A stretch of DNA of 48,659 bases from Candidatus Pacearchaeota archaeon (GCA_023142835.1 JAGLIS010000023.1:1-48659), one strand, 5' to 3'; positions 17,451-25,162 are shown, counted from the first letter of the stretch. Notes: generated from the letters alone by a model not told the origin. Made by a program: numbers and translations.

Positions 17451-17990
17451 ATGAAATTAATATTTGTTTATGGCCCTCCAGCATCGGGAAAACTTACTGT
17501 ATCAAAAGAATTATCAAAAATTACTGGATATAAATTGTTTCACAATATGCTTACAGTTGACTTGGCGCAAACTGTTTTGGATTGGAATGATAAAAATTTC
17601 GGTGACTTAACAACAAAATACAGACTTATAACTTTTGAAGAGGCAGCAAAAGCAAATGTAGAAGGGATTATATTTACTTATGCTTATGCACCTGGAGTTG
17701 ATGATGATTTTGTAAAAAAAGTTATTAATCAAATGAAATCACATAATGGAGAGATACATTTTGTGCAGATTCACGCAGAAAAAGAAGAACTATTAAAAAG
17801 AGTTGAAAGCGATTCTAGAAAAGAACTCAAAAAATTAATTGATAAATCTGTATTAGAAAAGCAGTTAGTCAAGAGAGATCAATATGCAAAAATTCCTTTT
17901 GTTGAAACTTTTTCTGTTGATACTACCTGCGTTTCTGCAAAAGAAACTGCTGAGAAAATAAAAGAACATTTTAAATTAGTTTCTGATTAA
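17451..17990 (+). CDS. P-loop kinase-like protein, paralogue B (179 aa)
   Basis: Same family as the gene at 15392: P-loop GPPASGKLT at residues 7-15, YKLFHNMLTVDL, a LID-like region around EELLKRVESDSRKELKK, and the C-terminal VDTTCVSAKETAEKI. The two copies have diverged well beyond recent duplication. Unlike paralogue A it has its own TATA box and stands alone after a divergent HAD gene. Substrate unknown; the family includes small-molecule kinases and detoxifying phosphotransferases. Confidence 0.75.
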   Translation: MKLIFVYGPPASGKLTVSKELSKITGYKLFHNMLTVDLAQTVLDWNDKNFGDLTTKYRLITFEEAAKANVEGIIFTYAYAPGVDDDFVKKVINQMKSHNGEIHFVQIHAEKEELLKRVESDSRKELKKLIDKSVLEKQLVKRDQYAKIPFVETFSVDTTCVSAKETAEKIKEHFKLVSD

Positions 17991-18240
17991 AAAGTATAAT
18001 TTCTTTTCAAAAAAGAAGACAAAATAAGAACCCCCTATTTTCTTTTTGCCCCAAAGGAGGTACTCTTTAAGCAGAAAAAGAAACATAAAATTATAACTCG
18101 TTTTATTAATTTAAATTTAAAAGTATGGAGTTATAGATTATTTTAGTTAGTTAGGGTGCATTGGATAATGATGGTCTGCTCGGCTCCACAACCTTTTTTG
18201 GGGTACAAATATTTAAATAGCCCATGTCTTAATTATTAAT
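17991..18240 (+). other. 250-nt intergenic stretch, no gene seen
   Basis: Apart from the TATA box ending at 18219, the stretch holds a short GC-richer patch (about 18153-18202) that could be a small RNA but shows no convincing C/D or H/ACA signature. A TTCTTTT/AAAAGAA inverted pair at 18001-18017 resembles a weak terminator of the kinase gene. Confidence 0.3.
18208..18219 (+). promoter_or_regulatory. TATA box of the HNH endonuclease gene
   Basis: AATATTTAAATA lies 22-33 nt upstream of the ATG at 18241. The promoter looks intact although the gene it serves is interrupted. Confidence 0.6.
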
Positions 18241-18717
18241 ATGGAATGGACTATTAAGGAGGAGAATGAATTGAAAGAAAAATATTTTTCTTGTGTCAAT
18301 CTTAGAGAACTTGAAATTCATTTGAATCGAAGTGTTCGCTCCATAAAACAAAAGGCCGCAAGACTTGGATTGTCAAGAGGGCGTGCGCCTATCAATAAAC
18401 CGAAAAATAAGAAACATAGAAATATTATAGATAAAAAATATTATGAGAATAACAAAAAGAGAATTTAACACACTAAGACAAAACGATTGAGAAGGATAAA
18501 AGCTGAAATAATAAATTTTTTGGGAGGAAGATGTTCCAAATGTGGTTATGATAAATGTAGGGCGGCGTTGGAATTTCATCACAATACTTCAGATAAGGGT
18601 GGGGATATGGCGTATATAATTAAAAATAAATCTAGAGAGAAGGCTTTAAAAGAAGGAAAGAAATGTATATTATTATGTGCGAATTGTCATAGAGAATTGC
18701 ACAATAGGGGTTCATAG
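18241..18717 (+). pseudogene. HNH endonuclease gene interrupted by an in-frame TAA
   Basis: Two parts lie in the same frame. Codons 1-75 encode a DNA-binding-like N-terminus (MEWTIKEENELKEKYF and NRSVRSIKQKAARLGLSRG, a Myb/SANT- or HTH-like segment). A TAA stands at 18466-18468; the frame then continues with the HNH nuclease: CSKCGYDK, the FHH core, and CANCHRELHN, a complete zinc-stabilised beta-beta-alpha-metal unit. The N-terminal KKYYENNKKRI flows into KRLRRIKAEIINFLGG as in intact homologues, so one nonsense change is the simplest explanation. A TTG at 18487 could restart the nuclease part. The stop codon at 18715-18717 lies inside tRNA-Trp. Confidence 0.7.
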
Positions 18718-18778
18718 TTCAAAGGTAGAATTTCGGTCTCCAGAACCGACGATGTGGGTTCGATTCCTGCTGAGCCCA
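18708..18778 (+). tRNA. tRNA-Trp (CCA anticodon), no intron, CCA end not encoded
   Basis: Acceptor stem GGGTTCA pairs fully with TGAGCCC; D stem GTTC/GAAT; anticodon stem TCGGT/ACCGA around CTCCAGA gives anticodon CCA; T arm GTGGG/CCTGC around TTCGATT; discriminator A. 71 nt. The first 10 nt overlap the 3' end of the HNH reading frame. Many archaea have an intron in tRNA-Trp; none is present here. Confidence 0.93.
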
Positions 18779-18824
18779 TCTGCCCTCCCAATACTTTTAT
18801 AAATAAAGTCTTCTTAGTTTTGTT

Positions 18825-19253
18825 ATGGTAAAAAAGAAGGTGGATGATGAAGATTCTAAGGGAGCTGTTGGGAAGGAGCATGTTTCTAAGAAGAGGACTT
18901 CTTCGGAAAAGCGGATGACTGCAAGGGAGCGTGAGGATCTTCTGATTGAAAATTTTGTTGGATTGCAACATGCGATGACAAATCTTTCTGTGAAGTTTGA
19001 ATCTCTTTCAGATAATATTACAAAGTTGCTTCAGGTTTTTGAAGAGGCGGCAAAGAGTTTTGTTTCTGGTGATAAGCTGGATGATAAGTCTATGTTGAAG
19101 AAGATAGATTCTTTATTGGAGCAAAATAAAACTATTGCGAAGGGTTTGATTTTAATGGAAGGAAGTTTAAGGAATCGTTCTGAAGTTGTTGAGCAAGAAT
19201 CTAGTTATTCTGAGACGTCGTATCCAAAACCTAGGCCTCTTCCGAGCCTATGA
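18825..19253 (+). CDS. Hypothetical coiled-coil protein, 142 aa
   Basis: Lysine- and glutamate-rich N-terminus (residues 1-45), then a long amphipathic helix (about 46-120, heptad-like LSVKFESLSDNITKLLQVFE), and a proline-rich tail ending in PKPRPLPSL. No membrane segment or enzyme motif. It has a promoter-like TTTTATAAATA about 30 nt upstream. It probably pairs with the next gene, as the two are separated only by two copies of a repeated leader element. Function unknown. Confidence 0.6.
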   Translation: MVKKKVDDEDSKGAVGKEHVSKKRTSSEKRMTAREREDLLIENFVGLQHAMTNLSVKFESLSDNITKLLQVFEEAAKSFVSGDKLDDKSMLKKIDSLLEQNKTIAKGLILMEGSLRNRSEVVEQESSYSETSYPKPRPLPSL

Positions 19254-19338
19254 TAAATAAATTTTTGGTTGAAGTAGTTTTTAGATTATGCAATGACGGA
19301 GTCCTTGCTGATCAAAAATCGGGGGATTTTTGCTAATG
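19250..19338 (+). repeat. Leader repeat, copy 1, with two hairpins
   Basis: An element of about 86 nt starting at TATGATAAATAAATTT. Hairpin 1: GCAATGAC (19290-19297) pairs with GTCCTTGC (19301-19308) with one mismatch. Hairpin 2: AAAAATC pairs with GATTTTT around GGGG (about 19314-19331). It is repeated imperfectly at 19335. Confidence 0.7.
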
Positions 19339-19436
19339 ATAAATAAATTTGAAATTGAATGGTTTTCTAGATTATGCAATGGCAAAGCCCTTGCTAATCA
19401 AAAATCTGAAATAAATTTAGGGATTTTTGCTTATGA
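19335..19436 (+). repeat. Leader repeat, copy 2, ending at the next start codon
   Basis: Same order as copy 1: ATGATAAATAAATTT, TAGATTATGCAATG, then hairpin 1 GCAATGGC (19376-19383) with GCCCTTGC (19387-19394), and a hairpin-2 equivalent AAAAATC/GATTTTT with a longer loop. Pair 7-13 of hairpin 1 is A-T in copy 1 and G-C here, a compensatory change. The copy ends GGGATTTTTGCTTATGA, which contains the ATG of the next gene. Confidence 0.7.
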
Positions 19437-20218
19437 GTTCTGAAGATTTATCCATGATTGCGTTGGAGCCGTTTATTAGTAAATTTGTTTTTGCAATAGT
19501 TCAGAATATTCGTTCACAGAATTTTTCTTATGAAGAGAAGCAGGTTATTAATGCAGATTTTGTGCCTAAGATTTCTGAAAAATCTATGCAGTCTTTTTTG
19601 AAGGATAAAAAGGTTAATTCTACGAAAGAGAGTGTGAATGAATTAGTGGCTTCGATAAGTAAGCCTATTGTTAAGGTTCTTGTTAAGAAGCAAATGCGAT
19701 TTTCATTACCACCACGTATTCAAGATTCTAGGGCGACGCAAGTATTTTCATCACAACCTGTTTTTCCACTTCAGGAGATTTTACCTCCGCAACCACAAAA
19801 AATTTTTTCTAATAGTGAGGTTCCTGTCTCTCCTCAAGTTTTTTCACCTAAGGTTGTGAGTCCTCTAGCTAGTGCTCCGAAGGTTCCTTTAAGTGTTGAG
19901 CCTAGTCAAGGTTATGGGAAGATTTCCCCTCTTTTGAATGATCCTTTGATTTCTTTGATTGAATGTCGTGGGGCGGGAAAACCTGTGATGATTATTAGGG
20001 TAGGTCAGAAGCAACTTACTCGAATAAATTTGAATCCTTTGGAGATTAATGAAATTTTGCAGAAGGTTTCGGATACAATTCATATTCCTTTGCTTGAAGG
20101 GGTTTTCCGAGCTGTTGTTGACGATTTTTCTATTAATGCGATTATCTCTGAGATGGTTGGGTCAAAGTTTGTTATTAGAAAGAATACTCCGTATTCGTTA
20201 CTTGAGAGACAGGTTTAA
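19433..20218 (+). CDS. Conserved hypothetical protein, 261 aa
   Basis: A helical N-terminal domain (about 1-85), a proline-rich low-complexity linker (about 88-160, with PPRIQ, LPPQPQ, SPQVFSPKVVSP), and an alpha/beta C-terminal domain (about 165-261, LISLIECRGAGKPVMIIRVG then a strand-rich end). I choose the ATG at 19433 over an in-frame TTG at 19427 because the repeat element ends there. No family recognised; the architecture resembles tethered regulatory or filament-associated proteins. Confidence 0.6.
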   Translation: MSSEDLSMIALEPFISKFVFAIVQNIRSQNFSYEEKQVINADFVPKISEKSMQSFLKDKKVNSTKESVNELVASISKPIVKVLVKKQMRFSLPPRIQDSRATQVFSSQPVFPLQEILPPQPQKIFSNSEVPVSPQVFSPKVVSPLASAPKVPLSVEPSQGYGKISPLLNDPLISLIECRGAGKPVMIIRVGQKQLTRINLNPLEINEILQKVSDTIHIPLLEGVFRAVVDDFSINAIISEMVGSKFVIRKNTPYSLLERQV

Positions 20219-20222
20219 ATAA
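20213..20222 (+). promoter_or_regulatory. TATA box of the DUF357-like gene
   Basis: GTTTAAATAA overlaps the stop codon of the preceding gene and lies about 21-30 nt upstream of the ATG at 20243, giving a leaderless transcript. Confidence 0.55.
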
Positions 20223-20242
20223 CTTTTAGATTTTATTCTAGT

Positions 20243-20524
20243 ATGCAAAATGAGATTAGTAGTGAGAAGTTAGAGAAGTATTTTAATTTAACGGAGACAG
20301 CGTTTGTTGAAGTGAAGAAGAATATTTTTGAAGGGAAGGAAGTTGAGGCGAAAGAGATAATTGATATGGTTAGGAATTATATTTCGGATGCGCATCATTT
20401 TGAAGATAAAGGTGATTGGGTTAATGCTTTTGCGGCGTTAAATTATGCGCATGGTTGGTTGGATTCGGGAGTTCGGTTGAAAATTTTTGATGTTGATGAT
20501 GATAGGTTATTTACAATCTGTTAG
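20243..20524 (+). CDS. DUF357-family helical protein, 93 aa
   Basis: Small archaeal helical protein. The conserved end YISDAHHFEDKGDWVNAFAA then LNYAHGWLDSGVRL matches DUF357, whose members carry a characteristic YAHGWLDAG motif. The family is widespread in archaea but has no established function. Leaderless promoter within the upstream gene's stop codon. Confidence 0.8.
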   Translation: MQNEISSEKLEKYFNLTETAFVEVKKNIFEGKEVEAKEIIDMVRNYISDAHHFEDKGDWVNAFAALNYAHGWLDSGVRLKIFDVDDDRLFTIC

Positions 20525-20567
20525 TCTGAGTTTTGTTGCAAGTTGTTAAAAATTAGAAATGAGAGAT

Positions 20568-21065
20568 TTATTTTTGTTCAAGAACTTCTATTTGATAATC
20601 ATTCACGCTTCCAACAGAACCTTTACGATGTAAGTCAAACTCCAATTTATTGATTCTAATTCTTGTTCCTTCATCAATTGCTAAATTTAGTGCTTCAAAT
20701 TTATGAACATAGCGTTCTTCTGTTGCATTATAGTGTCCTTCTATTTGAACTGTATAAATTATTCCCCCATCTGTTCTAAATTTAATAGCATAAGTAGGGT
20801 CACCTTCTGAACGTTCAATACCTTTTTGTCTATCTGGGATTGTGCCAGATTCTTCTAGAACGGTACCATAAATACATTCATACGCTTTATTATTATAATT
20901 AATTAAACCTTTTGCACCAAAATAAAATAAAGATAATCCAATTGCTAATGATATGCAACAACCTATACCTACAGAGGCATCATCAGATGTGGAAGATTTA
21001 TGTTCATCATGTTCTCTAGCTATATAATCTTCAATTCCTTTTGGGGAATGACGTTTAGATTTCAT
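20568..21065 (-). CDS. Single-pass membrane protein with a DUF3592-like domain, 165 aa
   Basis: A polar N-terminus (1-30), one membrane helix (about 31-53, VGIGCCISLAIGLSLFYFGA), then a beta-rich domain (about 60-165) with repeated strands such as YAIKFRTDGGIIYTVQIEG. The tail probably faces outside or forms a small barrel like DUF3592 proteins. Isolated between convergent and divergent neighbours. Function unknown. Confidence 0.6.
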   Translation of the reverse strand: MKSKRHSPKGIEDYIAREHDEHKSSTSDDASVGIGCCISLAIGLSLFYFGAKGLINYNNKAYECIYGTVLEESGTIPDRQKGIERSEGDPTYAIKFRTDGGIIYTVQIEGHYNATEERYVHKFEALNLAIDEGTRIRINKLEFDLHRKGSVGSVNDYQIEVLEQK

Positions 21066-21210
21066 AACAAAAAGAATAATGGATACTTTATAAATCTTTG
21101 GTTTCTTTACTACTTAAAAGTTAATAACTTATTTTTTAACAACAAAAAATTCTCAACGAGTTCTGATTTTCTCTTTGAGGTATTATATCAAAATCCTATA
21201 TCAATTCAAT

Positions 21211-21221
21211 AAATATATAAA
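21211..21221 (+). promoter_or_regulatory. TATA box of the pyrH-rnp3 pair
   Basis: AAATATATAAA lies 22-32 nt upstream of the ATG at 21243, at leaderless spacing. Confidence 0.55.
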
Positions 21222-21242
21222 TCCGAATTCATCATTTAGTAT

Positions 21243-21926
21243 ATGGAAAAAGTTTGGGTGATTTCTCTTGGCGGTTCGAGGATTGTTCCCGACGAGGTTG
21301 ATGAGAAATTTCTTGTGAGATTTAAGAAACTGATTGATTCGCATACTTCTCATAAGTTTGTGGCGGTGACTGGAGGGGGTTCTACTGCTAGGAAGTATAT
21401 TTCGGCTTTGAGGAAGTTGGGAAAGACAACGAAGTCGCAATCTATGTCGGGCATTGCAATTACGAGGCTTCATGCAGGATTTATGGCTCGGTTTTTTGGG
21501 AAGAGTGCAAATGAAATTATTCCAGAAAATATGAAGAAGATTAAGAATTTGCTTAATAAAAATCAGATTGTTTTTTGTGGGGGTTTGAGGTATGAAAAGG
21601 ATAATACTTCGGATGGGACGGCTGCGAAAATTTCTGCTTATTTAAAATGTCCTTTTATTAATCTTACGAATGTTAATGGTTTGTATACTTCAAATCCTAA
21701 GAAGAGTAAGAATGCGAAATTTATTGGAAAGATAACTTGGAAGAATTTTTATGATATAGCGAGGAAGATTGAGTTTAAAGCGGGACAACATTTTGTTCTT
21801 GATCAATCTGCGGCAAAGGTTATTTTGGATAAGAAAATTCCTACTTATATTGTTGGGTCACTTGGGGCGATTGATAAGATTTTGAAAGGGAAGAAGGATT
21901 TTGGTGGGACGGTGATATCGGGATGA
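21243..21926 (+). CDS. pyrH: Uridylate kinase (archaeal type)
   Basis: Phosphorylates UMP to UDP for pyrimidine nucleotide supply. Amino-acid-kinase fold: VWVISLGGSRIVPDEV is the N-terminal phosphate loop, VTGGGSTARKYISAL the second glycine-rich loop, CPFINLTNVNGLYTSNPKK the conserved sheet and DP-like segment, and HFVLDQSAAKVI the nucleotide-binding helix. 227 aa is the expected length for archaeal UMP kinase. The stop overlaps the next ATG by 4 nt (ATGA), coupling it to rnp3. Confidence 0.9.
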   Translation: MEKVWVISLGGSRIVPDEVDEKFLVRFKKLIDSHTSHKFVAVTGGGSTARKYISALRKLGKTTKSQSMSGIAITRLHAGFMARFFGKSANEIIPENMKKIKNLLNKNQIVFCGGLRYEKDNTSDGTAAKISAYLKCPFINLTNVNGLYTSNPKKSKNAKFIGKITWKNFYDIARKIEFKAGQHFVLDQSAAKVILDKKIPTYIVGSLGAIDKILKGKKDFGGTVISG

Positions 21927-22483
21927 AAGATATAACTTTATTCAAAACGAAAGATTCTATTTATTTAAAGAAAGTAAAATCTAAAACGGATGTTTCTAAG
22001 GAAGAAAATTGTGATGGTTATTTGATTGAGGCTTCGGAGGATGAGGCTAGGAAGATTATTGCTTCGCTTAAGGGTAAGGGAAAAATTATTGCAGTTGTTG
22101 GAGGTGATAGTGTGTTTAATCGTAGGGCTATTGAAACTTTGAAGATAGATTATTTAGTTTCTCCAGAGAGAGGTTTGAAAAAAGATGGATTAAAGCAGAG
22201 GGATTCTGGATTGAATCATGTTGTAGCGAAGGAAGCGACCAAGAAGGGTATAGAAATTATTATTGATTTTGGTGAGGTGTCTAGGCTAGTCGGGAAGGCT
22301 AAAGCTTTGCGTTTGTCTAGGATTATTCAGAATATTGGAATTTGTAGAAAGGCGAAATGTCTGATTAAGATTGCGAGTTTTGCTAAAACAAAGAAAGATA
22401 TTATTGATGAGAGAGGTTTGAAATCTTTTGGGATTAGTCTTGGAATGTCAAGTGAGCAGAGTCGGGATGCGGTCAGGTTTTGA
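21923..22483 (+). CDS. rnp3: RNase P protein subunit Rpp30
   Basis: Protein component 3 of archaeal RNase P, which trims tRNA 5' leaders. PHP-like TIM-barrel signatures are present: YLVSPERG, DSGLNHVVAKEATKKGIEI, IIDFGEV, a basic core RLSRIIQNIGICRKAK, and the C-terminal KSFGISLGMSSEQSRDAV. 186 aa is somewhat short, consistent with reduced DPANN proteins. Translation-coupled to pyrH. Confidence 0.88.
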   Translation: MKDITLFKTKDSIYLKKVKSKTDVSKEENCDGYLIEASEDEARKIIASLKGKGKIIAVVGGDSVFNRRAIETLKIDYLVSPERGLKKDGLKQRDSGLNHVVAKEATKKGIEIIIDFGEVSRLVGKAKALRLSRIIQNIGICRKAKCLIKIASFAKTKKDIIDERGLKSFGISLGMSSEQSRDAVRF

Positions 22484-22521
22484 TTTACTAAACCTTAAAA
22501 AGATAAAATCTATGAGATTAT

Positions 22522-24045
22522 ATGGATGAAAAATTGATTGTAGAGTTTTTGTCTCCTATTGAAAGAGCTACGCTTCCTAAGTTGGGTCTGGATTTTTCTG
22601 ATTTGGAAGATGTTGCGAAGAAAACTTCTCAGGATAAAACTACTGTGCTTCGGGCAATTGGATTTTTGAAGAATAAGGGTTTGATTGAGAGTGAGAGTTC
22701 TGAAGAAGAGGTTGTTAGTTTAGGAATTTTAGGAATTTATTATTTGAAGAAAGAGTTGCCAGAGAGAGTGCTTTTGAATAAGCTTTCTGAGAAGGGAGGG
22801 ATTTTGATTAGTGAGATTCGGAATGTTTGTGGGTTGAATGAGAATGAAGCGAAGATTGCGTTTGGAACATTGAAGAAAAAGGCACTTGTAGAAATTGAGA
22901 AAGGGAAGTTGAATCTTGTTGCGAAATCTAGTGAGGTTACTAAGAAGATGCTGGAGGAATTATTTCTTGAGAAGCTTCCTCTTAATGTTGATTTGATTGA
23001 GGCACAGGATAAATTGGCCTTGCAGAATTTGAAGTCTAGGAAGGATATTATTAAGGTTGAGATTCAGAAGAAAATTAGCGTTAAGTTGACTGAATTGGGT
23101 AAGAAGATTTCATCGAGGGATTTGGATAAGAATTTAATTGAGCAGTTGACTCCTAAGATGATAAAGCAAAATACTTGGAAGGGGAAGAAGTTTCGGAGGT
23201 ATGATTTGTCCTTACCTGTTCCGAGGGTTTATGGGGGAAAAAGATATTTTGTTAATCAAGCGATTGATTATGCTAAGTCGATTTGGTTGGAAATGGGTTT
23301 TAAGGAAATGACTGGGAGTAAGATTGAGACAGGTTTTTGGATTTTCGATGCATTGTTTACTGCACAAGATCATCCAGTTAGAGAAATGCAAGATACGTTT
23401 TATTTGAAAGGTATGGAGGGGAAATTGCCTGATGACAAGAAATTAATTGAGAGTGTGAAGAAAGCACACGAAGGAGGGATTGATGGGAGTAAGGGTTGGC
23501 AATATAAATGGGATGAAGAAAATGCGAAAAAGGTTTTGATGAGAACACATACTACTTCGTTGTCGGCTAGAAAGCTTAGAGAGATTAGAGATACGAAAGA
23601 GTTTCCTGCGAAGTATTTTGCTATTGGAAAATGTTTTAGAAACGAGACTGTTGATTGGTCGCACGGGTTTGAGTTTAATCAAACTGAGGGGATTGTCGTC
23701 GATGAGAATGCGAATTTTAGACAACTACTCGGTTATTTGATTCAATTTTATAAGAAAATGGGTTATGAGAAAATTAGGATAAGACCGGCGTATTTTGCAT
23801 ATACCGAGCCTTCATTAGAAGTCGATGTTTTTCATCCTGTGCATAAGAAATGGGTTGAGCTTGGAGGTGCAGGAATGTTTAGACCAGAAGTAACTATTCC
23901 TATGTTCGGAAAACATATTCCTGTTTTGGCATGGGGGCAGGGATTTGATAGGATTATTACGGAGTTCTTTGAGATTAATGATTTACGAGAAGTTTACAAG
24001 AATGATATAAATAAATTGAGGGAGATGAAGTTTTGGAGAAAATGA
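22522..24045 (+). CDS. pheS: Phenylalanyl-tRNA synthetase alpha subunit
   Basis: Catalytic subunit of the PheST heterotetramer. The N-terminal third has winged-helix modules typical of archaeal/eukaryotic PheS (LEDVAKKTSQDKTTVLRAIG). The class II core has motif 1 (GFKEMTGSKIETGFW), DALFTAQDHPVREMQDTF, motif 2 (FRNETVDWSHGFEFNQTEG), and motif 3 ending in LAWGQGFDRI. It ends KLREMKFWRK-stop; that 3' end (24025-24045) is repeated at later gene junctions. pheT normally follows directly but here is 2.8 kb downstream. Confidence 0.96.
   Translation: MDEKLIVEFLSPIERATLPKLGLDFSDLEDVAKKTSQDKTTVLRAIGFLKNKGLIESESSEEEVVSLGILGIYYLKKELPERVLLNKLSEKGGILISEIRNVCGLNENEAKIAFGTLKKKALVEIEKGKLNLVAKSSEVTKKMLEELFLEKLPLNVDLIEAQDKLALQNLKSRKDIIKVEIQKKISVKLTELGKKISSRDLDKNLIEQLTPKMIKQNTWKGKKFRRYDLSLPVPRVYGGKRYFVNQAIDYAKSIWLEMGFKEMTGSKIETGFWIFDALFTAQDHPVREMQDTFYLKGMEGKLPDDKKLIESVKKAHEGGIDGSKGWQYKWDEENAKKVLMRTHTTSLSARKLREIRDTKEFPAKYFAIGKCFRNETVDWSHGFEFNQTEGIVVDENANFRQLLGYLIQFYKKMGYEKIRIRPAYFAYTEPSLEVDVFHPVHKKWVELGGAGMFRPEVTIPMFGKHIPVLAWGQGFDRIITEFFEINDLREVYKNDINKLREMKFWRK
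24025..24045 (+). repeat. pheS 3' end, parental copy of the junction repeat
   Basis: 21 nt encoding M-K-F-W-R-K-stop with a built-in purine-rich ribosome-binding sequence (TTGGAGAAA) right before the next ATGA overlap. Copies: 24420-24440 and 25196-25216, plus a 16-nt core at 26419-26434. Confidence 0.8.
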
Positions 24046-24440
24046 ATAAGAAAAAGAAGGATATAATTAAGAAAGTTAGGCTTAGAAGTTTATCTAAGAA
24101 GAATTTGAGATGTGAATTTGTTTTTGGAAAAAGTTTGGAGGTTGTTGATGTGATTGATAAGATTTTAAGTAGATTGGGAGATTTAGAAGAGCTTGATTTA
24201 GCTAATGGGGAATCACGAAAGGTAAAAATTAATGAATGGGTTGATGTAGTTTGTAATATTAAAAATGATGATTATTCTGTTGATGTTTTTTTTGGGAAGA
24301 GCAAGATTGTTTTAGTGATTAACAGTCGAAGGGATAAGCAGAGGGAGATTTCAGAGGCTGTGTTTGAGTTTGTAGAGCTTGAAGATATAACTTCTAAAAA
24401 TTTAAGTAAATTAAACTGGATGAAGTTTTGGAGGAAGTGA
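24042..24440 (+). CDS. Hypothetical protein, tandem paralogue 1 (132 aa) with a pheS-derived tail
   Basis: Inserted between pheS and pheT. The ATG overlaps the pheS stop (ATGA); a TTG at 24033 is less likely. It is paralogous to the next gene: LRCEFVFGKSLEVVDVIDKI against FRCEFNFEKSDEVIDAITSI, and DKQREISEAVFEF against DKQKEISEAVFEF. Its C-terminus, NLSKLNWMKFWRK, is not in the paralogue and copies the pheS end (INKLREMKFWRK), so its last roughly 12 codons come from the duplicated junction. Family not recognised; small alpha/beta protein. Confidence 0.65.
   Translation: MNKKKKDIIKKVRLRSLSKKNLRCEFVFGKSLEVVDVIDKILSRLGDLEELDLANGESRKVKINEWVDVVCNIKNDDYSVDVFFGKSKIVLVINSRRDKQREISEAVFEFVELEDITSKNLSKLNWMKFWRK
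24420..24440 (+). repeat. Copy of the pheS 3' end at the second junction
   Basis: 21 nt encoding M-K-F-W-R-K-stop, three changes from the pheS end, two of which create GGAGG. It forms the end of the preceding gene and the ribosome-binding site of the next. Confidence 0.8.
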
Positions 24441-24790
24441 TGGTTAAGTTAAGAAGTACAGACAAGGGAAAATTTAGATGTGAATTTAATTTTGAGAAGA
24501 GTGATGAAGTCATTGACGCTATTACTTCTATAGTGGGAAGGTTGGGAATGAATGAATCTCCAGAGAATAATTTGAGGGATTTGATTTACGACGAAAGAAG
24601 TTCTGGTTTAGGATTTAAGATTGAAGAAGCTGTTGATGAAATATATGGGATGAATAATAAAGATTATTTTGTAAATATTTTTCTTGGAAATGAAAAAATT
24701 ATTTTAGTTGTTAATAGTTTTACTGATAAACAAAAGGAAATTTCTGAAGCGGTGTTTGAGTTTGCGGATTTTGAGGAGGTGAGAAAATGA
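24440..24790 (+). CDS. Hypothetical protein, tandem paralogue 2 (116 aa)
   Basis: ATG at 24440 overlaps the preceding TGA; GGAGG lies 5 nt upstream. The protein aligns along its length with the gene before it (GKFRCEFNFEKSDEVIDAIT, KIILVVNSFTDKQKEISEAV), with an extra acidic loop in the middle. It ends FEEVRK without the MKFWRK tail. The stop overlaps the next ATG, which belongs to a copy of the pheT start. Function unknown. Confidence 0.65.
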   Translation: MVKLRSTDKGKFRCEFNFEKSDEVIDAITSIVGRLGMNESPENNLRDLIYDERSSGLGFKIEEAVDEIYGMNNKDYFVNIFLGNEKIILVVNSFTDKQKEISEAVFEFADFEEVRK

Positions 24791-24802
24791 CAATACTAAA
24801 TA
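24787..24802 (+). repeat. Copy of the pheT 5' end fused to the PPOX-like gene
   Basis: ATGACAATACTAA is identical to the first 13 nt of pheT (26802-26814), encoding MTIL, after which the sequences part. Confidence 0.55.
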
Positions 24803-25161
24803 ACGGAATAAAAAATATGATTGAAAATAATGCCTTGGGATTTGCGAGTATAGACAAATCTGGAAAGCCTCACAATATTGCAGTTGGTTTTGTAAAAGTT
24901 GTATCTAATAATGAACTAGTTATCTCAGATAATTATCTTAATGAGACTGTTGAAAATATAAAAATAAATCCAAGCGTTTCACTTGTCGTATGGAGTAGGG
25001 ATTGGGAAGAAAACTGTGCAGGGTATGAGTTAAAAGGGACTGTGGAATATTTTACGGAAGGAAACTGGATTGATTTTATCAAGAAAATTCCAGTAAATAG
25101 GAATGAGCCTTGTAAGGGAGCGATATTAGTTAAACTAAATAAGATTAAAATTTTATCTTGA
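24787..25161 (+). CDS. Pyridoxamine 5'-phosphate oxidase-like flavin-binding protein, 124 aa
   Basis: Split-beta-barrel fold. MIENNALGFASIDKSGKPHN, then VSNNELVISDNYLNETVENI and NPSVSLVVWS match the FMN-binding N-terminal part of PNPOx-like proteins; YELKGTVEYF continues the barrel. Small members bind FMN, F420 or haem; which one is unclear. The first four residues MTIL match PheT, so the gene was apparently joined to the duplicated pheT start. Inserted in the pheS-pheT interval. Confidence 0.78.
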   Translation: MTILNNGIKNMIENNALGFASIDKSGKPHNIAVGFVKVVSNNELVISDNYLNETVENIKINPSVSLVVWSRDWEENCAGYELKGTVEYFTEGNWIDFIKKIPVNRNEPCKGAILVKLNKIKILS

Positions 25162-25162
25162 A

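Noticed and set aside
18153..18202. Possible C/D-box RNA upstream of the HNH gene
   Set aside because: An ATGATGG resembles box C loosely but no matching D boxes at proper spacing were found.
18466..18468. Stop-codon readthrough in the HNH gene
   Set aside because: The codon is TAA, which known archaeal recoding (pyrrolysine at TAG, selenocysteine at TGA) does not use; a nonsense mutation or restart is simpler.
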